Source: Paulinella micropora
Lineage: Eukaryota > Cercozoa > Imbricatea > Euglyphida > Paulinellidae
Assembly: GCA_019918135.1 (NCBI GenBank)
Contig: WBZZ01003282.1
Span: 285,001 to 330,000 of the forward strand
Length of the DNA: 45,000 bases
Direction of reading: 5' to 3'
Shown piece by piece: positions 35,367-44,335 of this stretch. The notes under the pieces are model-generated. The model was not told where the DNA came from and ran no database searches. It was given only the letters and a program-made list of their open reading frames with translations. How positions within the stretch are numbered: the first letter of the stretch is position 1; each line of letters begins with the position of its first letter. The translations under genes and the position numbers were made by a program.

Positions 35367-36188
35367 TTACAAAAATCGTTTATTGAAATTTTGCCGTAGT
35401 TCATCAGAAACCGCATCCACATACAAAAAGTTAAACCGTTCTTTCGTCGCCTCGTGGTATTTTTCAATGAAGTAGTCTAGGTCGTAGCTAAGGTCTAAAT
35501 GCTTATACACTAGTTCAATTTTATCAACACTCTGACCTGGAAAAATAAGAAGGTAGTCAAGCTGTTTAATTGCCTCTGGCTTCAAATCGTTCAGATACTG
35601 CGAACTCATAATCACCTTTGACTTGTAGTGTCTATTTTTTTTCAACAGGTCGCTAACGGACTTATCCCTCAACGAGCTACCCAAATCATCTAGCACGAAA
35701 ACGACTTCTGGTGTAATGTATTTGGACGGTCTTTCTGCTGGTGCTTGTCCCTGTTTCTTCTTTTCATCCTCTTTACCAAAATAAAGAAACTTCGGCTTCG
35801 GTTCTTCTTTCTCGTCCCGCACAACCTCTCCTTCTTGCTCCTCGTCGGGTTTGTTGAGCTTGTCCAATTCGTAATCAATCACACTATACCCATCCGCTTT
35901 CAAATATGTGTATATCGCCATCGGGTTTCCCTTCTTCTTGAAGTGTTTAACCATTTCTTTGTATATGTGGTCTTTGTGTATCGTGCTGGCAATAATAACA
36001 ATACGGGTCTTTTTGTCGGCCGTCCTTTTCAGGATTTCAAACAGTGCCGTTGTCTTGCCACTCTTCTTGCGAGCGAGAAGAAAAATATTGGCATACGGTT
36101 CATCAAATAACTTATATCCTTTTGCCAACTTGTCGCCATCTCCGTTTTGCTTAACTGGTTTCACCTTTACATTATTGATTTTCTCCAT
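35367..36188 (-). CDS. ATP: Genome-packaging ATPase (FtsK/HerA, A32-like)
   Basis: 273 aa from ATG 36188 (the codon before it is GTG). Walker A LLARKKSGKTT (S43-G44-K45-T46), Walker B VVFVLDDLGS (Asp167, Asp168), then KVIMSSQYL, then LLIFPGQSVDKIELVYKHLD and a conserved C-terminal YHEATKERFNFLYVD. Residues 110-158 are a charged low-complexity insert that differs between the elements. Known role: pumping element DNA into preformed capsids. Intact version of the frameshifted gene at 8732-9545. Confidence 0.93.
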   Translation of the reverse strand: MEKINNVKVKPVKQNGDGDKLAKGYKLFDEPYANIFLLARKKSGKTTALFEILKRTADKKTRIVIIASTIHKDHIYKEMVKHFKKKGNPMAIYTYLKADGYSVIDYELDKLNKPDEEQEGEVVRDEKEEPKPKFLYFGKEDEKKKQGQAPAERPSKYITPEVVFVLDDLGSSLRDKSVSDLLKKNRHYKSKVIMSSQYLNDLKPEAIKQLDYLLIFPGQSVDKIELVYKHLDLSYDLDYFIEKYHEATKERFNFLYVDAVSDELRQNFNKRFL

Positions 36189-36203
36189 CACTCTATATTT
36201 TTA

Positions 36204-36566
36204 TTATGCGATAAATTCCAAACAAATAACAATTCTTCCAGCTAGTGGGTCGGTCTCAATATTACCGCTGTCTGTTTTCAATACCCTAAAAGAATACTGC
36301 CCATCAGTCCAGCCGATATTTCCAAGATTATAACCGAGATTTGAAATGTTTGCCGTGGTGCTGTCGGCGAATGTCCCGATTATTCCAATACGGTCCATAT
36401 AAAGGATTTTTGTTTTCGTTTCAGTCAAGTCATTATAATAGTGGATAAACTTAACATTCATTCTAGTTGGGGTAAAGCTCATTTGAATGTTTTTGTCAAA
36501 TGTCTTGCTACCACCAGCAAAATCATTACTTAGAAAAATAATCTTTTGGTATTTGAAATCCGTCAT
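36204..36566 (-). CDS. Conserved 120-aa protein of unknown function
   Basis: Ortholog of 8361-8723 with the same length and the conserved segments YQKIIFLSNDFAGGSKTF, TTANISNLGYNLG and GRIVICLEFIA. It is beta-rich, without membrane segment. The gene lies 15 bases ahead of the ATPase gene on the same strand and is divergent from the PSI-like gene across a 26-bp gap. Context suggests a virion component; no family recognised. Confidence 0.85.
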   Translation of the reverse strand: MTDFKYQKIIFLSNDFAGGSKTFDKNIQMSFTPTRMNVKFIHYYNDLTETKTKILYMDRIGIIGTFADSTTANISNLGYNLGNIGWTDGQYSFRVLKTDSGNIETDPLAGRIVICLEFIA

Positions 36567-36592
36567 TGTTTCTATATTGTGTATAATATATT
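36567..36592. promoter_or_regulatory. 26-bp bidirectional promoter
   Basis: Entire gap between divergent ATGs. Read with the 120-aa gene it gives TATATTATACACAATATAG, almost the same as 8337-8360. Confidence 0.7.
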
Positions 36593-36823
36593 ATGTTATT
36601 AATATTATTATTTGTGTGCTCTGTGTTAGGTCGGACCGCTTGTGATTTCTATTCACGGGTCAGTGTTAAAAAAAATGAAAGTTGTGTGTGGTGTATTCAA
36701 AAAGGATGTGTGTATAAGCCTTTTAGTGATTGGTGTGTTAGTTTTGATGAAGCTATTCCGCTAATCTGTGCTGGTGATAGCTCTTGGTATAAAATCTATT
36801 CGTCTGAATGCTCGTCTTTTTGA
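36593..36823 (+). CDS. Secreted Cys-rich PSI-like protein
   Basis: A 76-aa protein with signal peptide LLILLFVCSVLG and eight Cys (9, 17, 31, 34, 39, 48, 59, 73). The core CVWCIQKGCVYKPFSDWC resembles the PSI signature (C-x2-C, G-C, W-C). It is conserved with 8088-8336, except that element 1 has a 6-residue insertion between C34 and the next Cys. It is the only plus-strand gene in the middle of a long minus-strand block. Probably exported and disulfide-bonded. Host-like extracellular domain in a virus-like element; the ligand is unknown. Confidence 0.8.
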   Translation: MLLILLFVCSVLGRTACDFYSRVSVKKNESCVWCIQKGCVYKPFSDWCVSFDEAIPLICAGDSSWYKIYSSECSSF

Positions 36824-36849
36824 AAAAAAGGACACAAAAACCGCGGGGG

Positions 36850-37191
36850 TTATTTCTTTGAGCTAGAAGGGGAAGGAAGGCAGATGCCTATTAATAGTGT
36901 TAAAATACCGACATAAGTGTTGGCAACTTCACACGGTAAGTTCTTTTCAGATAGCCTTACAATACAAAGGGTGATGATGGCGATAATGATACCCATTTGA
37001 AACAAGTATTTGATAAGTCGGCTGTCAGTTTTTCGCTTAGTCAAACAGCAATCCCAGCTGTCCTCGTATTCGTGGTCTAATTTTTTTTCTTCCTGCTTAA
37101 TTTGGACATCAAGCACACGGTTCTTTAACTCTGGTGTGAGTTCGCCTCCATCTACTTCTATGATTGGTGGTGGGTGTAATCTAGGGGGCAT
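36850..37191 (-). CDS. Small membrane protein with two hydrophobic segments
   Basis: A 113-aa protein. Soluble N-terminal half (GGELTPELKNRVLDVQIKQ), SWDCC, then hydrophobic helices QMGIIIAIITLCIVRL and YVGILTLLIGICL, the same as in 7749-8099. Its start overlaps the last 11 bases of the fibre gene, the same arrangement as in element 1. The very strong conservation of both helices suggests a specific membrane role rather than a simple anchor. Confidence 0.82.
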   Translation of the reverse strand: MPPRLHPPPIIEVDGGELTPELKNRVLDVQIKQEEKKLDHEYEDSWDCCLTKRKTDSRLIKYLFQMGIIIAIITLCIVRLSEKNLPCEVANTYVGILTLLIGICLPSPSSSKK

Positions 37192-40100
37192 TAGAAGGAA
37201 ATAAAACTGCTCGTATTTCTGCTAATTGGTTGGTTTGGTCTTGTAATATATTAAGTAAAGTTTTATTTTCTTTTTCTAAATTAACTACCTTCTCTGATAA
37301 TTGTTGAACGGCTTTAATTAACGGGGCGATAAACTCGGAATAACCTATACCATAACCAACATCACCACTATCAATACATTTAACATCTTCTGGCTTAACA
37401 CTCACACCTTTCATTTCGCATTCTTGTCTTTGCTTTTGACACGGAACCATTATTGTTTCTTTTGAAAATCCAGCAAAATCTAACATATCCATTTCTGTCA
37501 GTAGGTCTTCTACCTCTTGTGCTATTAAACCCGCTCTCTGTTTCTTGTTATCGTCAATCATACGATAGCAGACTGGATTTAACTTATTGATAAAATCTAA
37601 GCCTAAACATTCCTTTATATCGCTTTTAAGCCGTCTGTCTGATGTTTGAACGGGGCCTGTTAATACCCATAAAGTCCCATCGCTTCCTCTCAACGACATT
37701 AAAGCAGTATTTGAATTATTCTCCCATATGAACCCACTCGTTGAAGAACCATTTAATCTAAATCTAATAGAATAAGAAGTTAATCCTCCACCTCCTCCTG
37801 CTGGTGCTGTTCCTCCACTTAACGATTTACTTGCCCCAGACTGGCTCATATAAATCCCCCAGTTTGAATCTCCGATGTCCCACATAAATATTCCTCTCGC
37901 ATTCGTCCCGTCTGTTTGTCCTTGAATTGCTATTTTTGCCCCATTAGTTGATGCTGATGCCGTTGTTAGCACCCCAGAATATGTAATCCCCGCATTTGCC
38001 GTTATTAATCCTTTTGTCCATAAAGTTCCATTCGCCCCATTCAACGACATTAACAATTGCTCTGCTGAATTCTCCCACACAAAACCCATTGTAGAATCAT
38101 TAGCAACCCTAAACCGAAAACTATACGAACTAAAATCATTTCCAGAAACGGCTAAACCATTTGCCAAACTTCTAGTATTTGCTGCCCCACCAGATGCCGC
38201 ATAAATCCCCCAACTTGTATTGGTTGTATCCCATAGAAATATACCTTTTGCATTTGTTCCGTCTGTTGCTCCCTGAACTCCTATTTTTGCCCCACTTGTA
38301 TTTGTTGCCGAGGTTAATGTTCCTGTGTATGTTATCCCCGCATTTGCTGTTAGTAGGCCTGCTGTGCTGACATTCATCGCCTCAGACCAAGTTATATTGC
38401 TTCCTGCTGTTATTCCTGATTTATAGTTAAAAGCAAGTTTGTTTGAGTTTTTGTATATTTGAAAGTTTGAGCCAGAATTACTTGATTTCCAGTTTGAGCC
38501 GTCATAATAAGCATCAAAACTTATACCTATATTGTCGTGTGCCCAATTCAATAATTGAAATGTTGGATAAGCATCCGCCGTTGTTATTGCTTGTAAGTGT
38601 GCTCCTCCAATATTTGAAGCCGTTCCATATAATTCTAAACCACCTGATGCCCCTGCACCTTTCGTTGTATTGCCTATGATTATTGGTTTGCCTGATGCTG
38701 TTGTTATTTTATCACTTGCTGTTAGTGTCGTTGTAGTCATACCAGCACTCGCAGTTAATGTAGTTCCCGTTATTGTTCCACCATTTGTTATATTGTTTGA
38801 GTTCATATCCAAAGCACCATAAAACCGCATGCCTCCCGCATTGTTAAAACGGACAATGTCAGACGACAGCGACTTATTATCCAAAAGTTTTGAAATATAA
38901 AGACCTGCTCCTTTTACATCAGATGCTACATTCGTGAATAGGTAGCCTCGTTGGTCTGCGGTTCCGCTTGAAGCAGTATTTAGAGTATATAAGAAAGACT
39001 GCCAATCACCCGTTGTCTGACTGAAAAAGATATCTCCTCCGTTTTGGTTTAATATCCTCGCCCCATTATATGTTATATTCCCGCCATTAATGATATCCAC
39101 ATTATTAAAATCGGCTTGACTTAATAAGGTAAGTGCTCTTACATCATTTCTACTTCCATTAAATATCTTAATTCCTGTTATGGTTTGGTCGCCTGTTAGT
39201 TTTACATTTTGCCCATCCAATGTGTCCGCATACCCTTTTGTCGCCCCGTCTGTTGATAATGTTGGAGTTCCAAGGTTGGCTATTTTGCTACTATTACAAT
39301 CTAGCCCCGAAGCATTTACCCAACCAACAATCGTCCCGTCAATAATGAAACTTATTTTTTTGGCAGAAATTTCAAAGTTGTAATATGTCGCTGTTTTCAT
39401 ATCCAAACTAGCAATTGACCCGATATTACTGGTAGAATTGAAAACGATAAATGTGCCCTTTGTTGTCGCATTCGTTGAATTTCCTGTTATTTCAAGGGCA
39501 CTGCTAAATGTTTTAATTCCTGCTATGGTTTGGTTTCCTGTTAGTTTCACATTTTGGCCATCTAATGTATCCACATACGTTTTATTCGCCCCGTCCGTTG
39601 TTGCTGTTGGTGTGGCTAAGTTTGTTATTTTTCTATTGTTTAAAGATAGTGTCGTGCCCGTTGCTGTCGCGATTACATTATCACCCGCATATAAATCAAC
39701 ATATGACCCTGTTATTTGTATTGGATAATAGCCCGCAGTTGCTATTTTTTGTGCCACAATCTCTCCTATATTTGTTGCCGTATCAAAGGCAATACCGATA
39801 CCATCAAAAGCGGTTGGACCTGTAGCACCCCGCACTTCTATTGTTGAAGTAAATTTTTTATTCCCTGCTATGGTTTGGTCTCCTGTTAGTTTGACAACCG
39901 AAGTATCAAGAGTAGAAACATCAACACCATCAACAAGATTAACATTTGTTATGCTTTGGCTTTTCATATCAATCCCCGCACTCGCATTTACCACATTGCT
40001 GAATGTTTTGGTTCCTGCTATGGTTTGGTCTCCTGTTAGTTTTACGGCCGAAGTATCAAGAGTAGAAATATCAATACCATCAACAAGATTAACATTTGTT

Positions 40101-41050
40101 ATTGAAAATCCTCCCATATTTAAACTATTCGTCATAGCCATCGTGCCGTCCTTTGCCAGTTTAGTATCGGTGTAAGCCTTTGTTGAAGCATCGCCGTCAT
40201 AGAATGGGGCTGGAAGTCCGCTGATTGCTGTCGTGCTGTTAAAATTTAAAACATTATTTGTCAATGTCATTCCGCCCCCTGTTGTTGGAGCAAAAAGTAT
40301 GGACGAGCCTACAAAAGATAATGGATAGCCCGTCGCCCCACCCGCTTCCGACGAATAAATAGAACCCATATTATTGTTGTAATTGAAGAATAACTTGCCA
40401 GTGTTTAATGGATTTGAGTCTTTTACGGCCACATAAGTAGTAAATGTTTTGTTTCCTGTTATAGTCTGGTCTCCTGTTAGTTTAACGACTGCGGTATCAA
40501 GAGCAGAAACATCAATACCATCAACATTACCGACATTTGCTACATTAAACCCTCCCATATTTAAATCCCCTATCATCATAGCGAGCCCATCCAATCTAAG
40601 AAAAGGAGAAGCAACATTTCGCCATTGCCCAGTGCTGTAAATGAGCAGTTGGTTATTGGCGGGGGTGCCTGTTATGACTACATCACTTAAAGCATCTATT
40701 GATTTAGTTGCTATCCTTGTGTCAAAGTCTGTATTAGCCCTTGCTGTGGTGTAGTATAAGTTAGTTCCTTCGGCTAGGTTAGTGGTTGATTTAGTGGTTA
40801 GTCGCGCATCAAACCTACCATCAGTATAGTATAGATTAGTGCCTTCTTTTAAGTCAGTCGTTGATTTTAAAGCCAACCTCGCATCAAATCGGCTATTAGT
40901 AAAATAAAGATTTACGGGGTCAGCATCTTCTGGCACCCTATCTGTGTATAAGCCCACTATGTTTGTGTTCGTTAAATCCAGGTTGGCTATATCCAGACTA
41001 TCAACCGCAATTTCAGATAAGCCTAAGAGCGATTTATATTGACTGCCCAT
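37181..41050 (-). CDS. Tail-fibre-like protein with C-terminal S74 chaperone domain
   Basis: 1289 aa from ATG 41050 (MGSQYKSLLGL), chosen by alignment with element 1; the frame stays open to 41167 but the extra residues have no counterpart. The N-terminal region has three (F/Y)DARL..KST..L.EGTNLYYT modules. The shaft carries at least five KLTGDQTI(A/T)G..TF modules and DGA..K.Y.DT repeats. The chaperone starts near SDRRLKSDIKE (Ser1137, Lys1142) and ends with a coiled coil (VQQLSEKVVNLEKENKTL). It is longer than the element 1 fibre by extra N-terminal and shaft modules. Blocks of near-identity with element 1 alternate with diverged ones. Role: receptor-binding spike, folded and trimerised by the S74 domain. 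Confidence 0.9.
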   Translation of the reverse strand: MGSQYKSLLGLSEIAVDSLDIANLDLTNTNIVGLYTDRVPEDADPVNLYFTNSRFDARLALKSTTDLKEGTNLYYTDGRFDARLTTKSTTNLAEGTNLYYTTARANTDFDTRIATKSIDALSDVVITGTPANNQLLIYSTGQWRNVASPFLRLDGLAMMIGDLNMGGFNVANVGNVDGIDVSALDTAVVKLTGDQTITGNKTFTTYVAVKDSNPLNTGKLFFNYNNNMGSIYSSEAGGATGYPLSFVGSSILFAPTTGGGMTLTNNVLNFNSTTAISGLPAPFYDGDASTKAYTDTKLAKDGTMAMTNSLNMGGFSITNVNLVDGIDISTLDTSAVKLTGDQTIAGTKTFSNVVNASAGIDMKSQSITNVNLVDGVDVSTLDTSVVKLTGDQTIAGNKKFTSTIEVRGATGPTAFDGIGIAFDTATNIGEIVAQKIATAGYYPIQITGSYVDLYAGDNVIATATGTTLSLNNRKITNLATPTATTDGANKTYVDTLDGQNVKLTGNQTIAGIKTFSSALEITGNSTNATTKGTFIVFNSTSNIGSIASLDMKTATYYNFEISAKKISFIIDGTIVGWVNASGLDCNSSKIANLGTPTLSTDGATKGYADTLDGQNVKLTGDQTITGIKIFNGSRNDVRALTLLSQADFNNVDIINGGNITYNGARILNQNGGDIFFSQTTGDWQSFLYTLNTASSGTADQRGYLFTNVASDVKGAGLYISKLLDNKSLSSDIVRFNNAGGMRFYGALDMNSNNITNGGTITGTTLTASAGMTTTTLTASDKITTASGKPIIIGNTTKGAGASGGLELYGTASNIGGAHLQAITTADAYPTFQLLNWAHDNIGISFDAYYDGSNWKSSNSGSNFQIYKNSNKLAFNYKSGITAGSNITWSEAMNVSTAGLLTANAGITYTGTLTSATNTSGAKIGVQGATDGTNAKGIFLWDTTNTSWGIYAASGGAANTRSLANGLAVSGNDFSSYSFRFRVANDSTMGFVWENSAEQLLMSLNGANGTLWTKGLITANAGITYSGVLTTASASTNGAKIAIQGQTDGTNARGIFMWDIGDSNWGIYMSQSGASKSLSGGTAPAGGGGGLTSYSIRFRLNGSSTSGFIWENNSNTALMSLRGSDGTLWVLTGPVQTSDRRLKSDIKECLGLDFINKLNPVCYRMIDDNKKQRAGLIAQEVEDLLTEMDMLDFAGFSKETIMVPCQKQRQECEMKGVSVKPEDVKCIDSGDVGYGIGYSEFIAPLIKAVQQLSEKVVNLEKENKTLLNILQDQTNQLAEIRAVLFPSNAP

Positions 41051-41170
41051 TGAACCGTGCTTCACCAAAACCTGTGGAGGTGCGGAGGCGGAGTCTCTGC
41101 TATATATTATCTTAATTAAAATATTATATTTAGGAAAATATAGCAACCCATAGCAAGCAGTTACCAACCT

Positions 41171-41665
41171 ATGCCGGGTAAATCTTCGGTAGAAAATCTT
41201 AAAATCGCTAATGCGAGGCGAAAGGAAAAGGCTAAGCAGAGAAAGATTGAGAGGGCCAGGGAATTACTAGCGGAGGAAGAGGCTAAGAATGTTAAAGAAA
41301 TGACCAATGATGAAAAGATGGACCACACAGCTAAGAAGCAGTTGGCGAAGGACCTCATTAATGGAAGAGACGGTGAGATAAGTGAGGAAAGTAGCTCGGA
41401 AGAAGAGGTTGAGCAGGACTTTGCTGACCTAATTGCCCAACGAGTTGCGGGTATGAAATTGAAGACTAAACAGAAGAAGAAGAAAGCGGTAAAAAAGAAA
41501 GTGGAAGAAGAGAGTGAGAGTGAGAGCGAAAGTGAAGAAGAGGAACAGCCTAAGAAAGGTAAAGGTAAGAAGACTGGCCGTGTTAATGTCAATGTTTATG
41601 CGGGACAACCAGAGAAGTCAAAAAAAGAAAGTAATGATGTTTCAAAGATATTTTTGAAGTTCTAA
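41171..41665 (+). CDS. Small charged protein next to the integrase
   Basis: A 164-aa ortholog of 3682-4209. Basic N-terminal helix (NARRKEKAKQRKIERARELL), KKQLAKDLINGRDGEISEES, a DFADLIAQRVAGMKLK segment, Lys-rich and Ser/Glu-rich blocks, then VNVNVYAGQ and the end SKIFLKF. The segments (D)LINGR, DFADLIA, VNVNVY and IFLKF are the parts that match element 1 best. Unknown function, divergent from the fibre gene and upstream of the integrase on the same strand. Confidence 0.76.
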   Translation: MPGKSSVENLKIANARRKEKAKQRKIERARELLAEEEAKNVKEMTNDEKMDHTAKKQLAKDLINGRDGEISEESSSEEEVEQDFADLIAQRVAGMKLKTKQKKKKAVKKKVEEESESESESEEEEQPKKGKGKKTGRVNVNVYAGQPEKSKKESNDVSKIFLKF

Positions 41666-41746
41666 TATATAACTTTATGCCAGACTTATTATTTACTCTT
41701 TTATATATCGTGATAAACTACCTCACTATTTTAGTCGCATACAGCA

Positions 41747-42715
41747 ATGGACCATAAGCATACAGGAAATAATCAAGTTGTGGAGGATGTGGATGAAAGA
41801 AAGGAGCAACAAGCACTTGAAATTCATTACCAAAAAAGATTACCAACCGATAAATGGAATACAATATGGTCTGATAAACCACTTAAACAAGTATTTGTTG
41901 ATTTGGCGGATATGTCAAAACTTAAAGACAAGAAAGGAAATAAAGGTTATGCTTGGATGTTATTTTGGATTGACACTCACAGCCGATTTTTAATCATTAA
42001 ACCACTTAAAAATAAAACGGCTAAGGAAGTTTATTTGGCTTTGAAATCAATTCCATATACACCGGAAAGCATTACCACCGACAGCGGAAGTGAATATAAA
42101 GGAATGGTAAAAGATTATTTCAGAGAGAATAATATTGAACACCGGACGGTTGAAGTTGGCGACCATCGGGCTCTTGCTATCGTAGATAGAGTAATACGGA
42201 CGATAAGGCGGTGGCTTGACATTCTATTTGAAACTAATGGTAATTTTGACTGGCTTTCTTGGATTGATGATATGGTAGATGCTTATAATATGAGGTTTCA
42301 CAGAACAATTCAAGCTAAGCCGATTGATGTATTTAAGGGTGTTAATAAAAATAAACAACTTATTCAACGGGACGGTCTAATTGACGAATTTGAAAAGGGC
42401 GATAAAGTGAGAAAGGAGTTAAGAAGGAATTTATTTTCAAAAGGGGGCCGACAATACAGTAAGCAGATATTTACAGTAGTTGGTCGTAAGGGCTTCAAGT
42501 TAATACTCAATTCAGACGAGTTGGTCAGTCCAAGGGAACTATTGAAGACCAAATTTGATAAACCGGCGGACGAGGAAAAGCAAATTAATGAACAAGTTAA
42601 AGAAATAACAAAAGAAAAGAAAACGAAAGAACAGTTAAAAAGAGAAGACATTCAACCTGAGAACATAAGGACGAGCAAAAGAGAAAAGAAAGCGAAAGTA
42701 ATACTGGATTTGTGA
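41747..42715 (+). CDS. INT: rve-family (retroviral-type) integrase with DDD-type triad
   Basis: An intact 322-aa protein. Core: VFVDLADMSK (Asp52), strand WMLFWIDTHSRFLIIKPL, ITTDSGSEYKG (Asp112), and AIVDRVIRTIRR (Asp147), 34 residues after Asp112. The family normally has Glu at the third position; both elements have Asp. There follow NMRFHRTIQAKPIDVF (family C-terminal extension), a FSKGGRQYSKQIFTVVGRKG small beta domain, and a Lys-rich tail NIRTSKREKKAK. No classical HHCC zinc motif is seen at the N-terminus. Role: insertion of the element with 6-bp target duplication, consistent with the AAGGGA repeats found here. Confidence 0.93.
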   Translation: MDHKHTGNNQVVEDVDERKEQQALEIHYQKRLPTDKWNTIWSDKPLKQVFVDLADMSKLKDKKGNKGYAWMLFWIDTHSRFLIIKPLKNKTAKEVYLALKSIPYTPESITTDSGSEYKGMVKDYFRENNIEHRTVEVGDHRALAIVDRVIRTIRRWLDILFETNGNFDWLSWIDDMVDAYNMRFHRTIQAKPIDVFKGVNKNKQLIQRDGLIDEFEKGDKVRKELRRNLFSKGGRQYSKQIFTVVGRKGFKLILNSDELVSPRELLKTKFDKPADEEKQINEQVKEITKEKKTKEQLKREDIQPENIRTSKREKKAKVILDL

Positions 42716-42729
42716 GTGAGAAAAATGAT

Positions 42730-43362
42730 TTAATTAATAGGTAAAATCCATTTGATTGCGATGGTTCTCTCCTTCAAGACCCTGCTGATGGCTGTAATGG
42801 AATTGAAAATAATCAACTCGTCTGGCTCGCCCACCGACACAAGAAAAAGTTTCTCATTTTGTGGTTTTCTTATAGTAGTATCAACTCTTGCCCAACCAAA
42901 GTAGTATTCATTTTTTTTCTCTTCTGGGTTTTCTTCAAAAAAATCGCCACCGTAAGCTTTGAACATATAAGACCTCACTTTTTTTCTTGCCAAGATGAAT
43001 TCGGTATGAACTTGAACAAATCGCTTACCCTCAACATTCCTTGCTGATTGCTCAAATGAGGACCAGCCTATTTCAGGTATTGGACGGCGAGGGGCGGGTT
43101 CAGCAGGGGCTGGGTCGGCGGGTGCTGGGCCAGGGGCGGGTTCAGCAGGGGCTGGGTCGGCGGGTGCTGGGTCGGGGTCTGGGTCGTGGTCGGTCGGGGC
43201 TGGCCCAGGGGCGGGGTCGGCTGGGACGGGGGCGGGGGCATCCTTCAACTCCCCAAGCTGGGCTCTCCGCAGGATGTCGGTGATTTGGTCCATAGAACCG
43301 TTCGCCTCCAAGTGAGCAAAGAGCTCGTCGGTCGCCTTCTTGACCTTGGGGTTATCAAACAT
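42730..43362 (-). CDS. Proline-rich ORF with PAPADPAP repeats
   Basis: About 210 aa from ATG 43362 (MFDNPKVKKATDELFAHL). After a helical N-terminus comes a Pro/Ala/Asp/Glu repeat (about residues 42-92, GC-rich DNA 43080-43250, unlike its AT-rich surroundings), then a folded-looking C-terminal domain (GWSSFEQSARNVEGKRFVQV, YYFGWARVDTTI, KLFLVSVGEPDELIIF). The frame remains open and protein-like upstream as far as about 43555 without an ATG (IRPATPAPEIKKE and following), so the true start may be lost or frameshifted near an A7 run at 43516-43522. No recognised family and no counterpart in element 1. Tail to tail with the integrase. Confidence 0.55.
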   Translation of the reverse strand: MFDNPKVKKATDELFAHLEANGSMDQITDILRRAQLGELKDAPAPVPADPAPGPAPTDHDPDPDPAPADPAPAEPAPGPAPADPAPAEPAPRRPIPEIGWSSFEQSARNVEGKRFVQVHTEFILARKKVRSYMFKAYGGDFFEENPEEKKNEYYFGWARVDTTIRKPQNEKLFLVSVGEPDELIIFNSITAISRVLKERTIAIKWILPIN

Positions 43363-43582
43363 CCCAGCTTTTGAGAAGTCTTTTTCTGACACGTGATTTC
43401 GGTTTAGGTCGTCAGTTTTTTTAGCAATTTCCTTTTTTATTTCTGGGGCCGGAGTTGCGGGGCGAATTTTTTGGAAATAGTTAATGTAATTTAGGCAAAC
43501 GGAATGAAAATCCAGAAAAAAAGTTGGCGAAACACTCCGCGGTGGGGAGGTACCATTTTACCGCATTACCGCAAAAAATAAA

Positions 43583-44002
43583 ATGACTGAAAGTCTGATC
43601 ACGAAAGAACAAAGAACGAAAGAAGATTGGTTAGAAATCTTTGAGGCGAACAAAGAGAGTAGAACCAATCTAAAAAAAAGCAAAATAGTTTGTGAAGAAA
43701 AAATCAATAAGATTGACAGAGAAATTGATTTATTGAACGAAAAAAAACAACCACACCTCATCAAATTAAATGCTATTAATCACGTAATTCGCAAACTTGA
43801 TAAGGAAAGTGAGAGGGTTGAAAATGACAGAATGTTTAAACAAAAAAGACGAATGACATTATTCAAAAAAGAAAAAGAAATCAGACTTTTTTATGCTTGG
43901 AGAAAAGAAAATCGTTCTGAGTTTAAGATAGAAATACAAGACCGTATTTTTGATGGAATAGATAAAGAAGGATTGTCTTTCAATCGTTCTCTAATGAAAT
44001 AA
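43583..44002 (+). CDS. Coiled-coil protein of unknown function
   Basis: A 139-aa, highly charged, mostly helical protein (LKKSKIVCEEKINKIDREID, LLNEKKQPHLIKL, VIRKLDKESERVEND). No recognised family and no membrane segment. After its TAA (44000-44002) the same frame stays open for 30 more codons, rich in Asn/Asp/Gly, to a TAA at 44093-44095, which may be an old C-terminus. It faces the proline-rich ORF divergently. Specific to element 2. Confidence 0.6.
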   Translation: MTESLITKEQRTKEDWLEIFEANKESRTNLKKSKIVCEEKINKIDREIDLLNEKKQPHLIKLNAINHVIRKLDKESERVENDRMFKQKRRMTLFKKEKEIRLFYAWRKENRSEFKIEIQDRIFDGIDKEGLSFNRSLMK

Positions 44003-44311
44003 ATAAGAGATAAGAATGATAATGATGGAGGAGATGATATGAATGTTGAAAATGGAAATGATATGTTCCAAGTGAGGAACAACTATTCTATATAAAAAGT
44101 GGTCTATCCACTGAACTCCTTTGACACATAGGAGTATAAACTAGTGTGTATTATTTTATTAATTTTCAAAACAAAAAACAAAAAACCCCCTTGCTTGTAA
44201 AGAGATTTTTTCTCATATCATACTTGTTTGTGATAAAGGTGGAGGGTGGTGGCAACAACGGCTGAGGTAAATTCCTTCTTCCTTTTCGCTTATTTCCTTC
44301 GTCAATACCGG
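44003..44311. other. Non-coding stretch before the right inverted repeat
   Basis: Holds only the possible remnant C-terminus of the preceding ORF (to 44095). After that the sequence is AT-rich, with A-rich and C-rich runs near 44170-44190 and no supported gene. Confidence 0.55.
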
Positions 44312-44335
44312 TCCTTTTTGATTTCCTCTTGATTT

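Noticed and set aside
41051..41167. N-terminal extension of the element 2 fibre (start at 41167)
   Set aside because: The extra 39 residues have no counterpart in element 1, whose protein starts at the equivalent of 41050. The region is the divergent promoter area for the gene at 41171.
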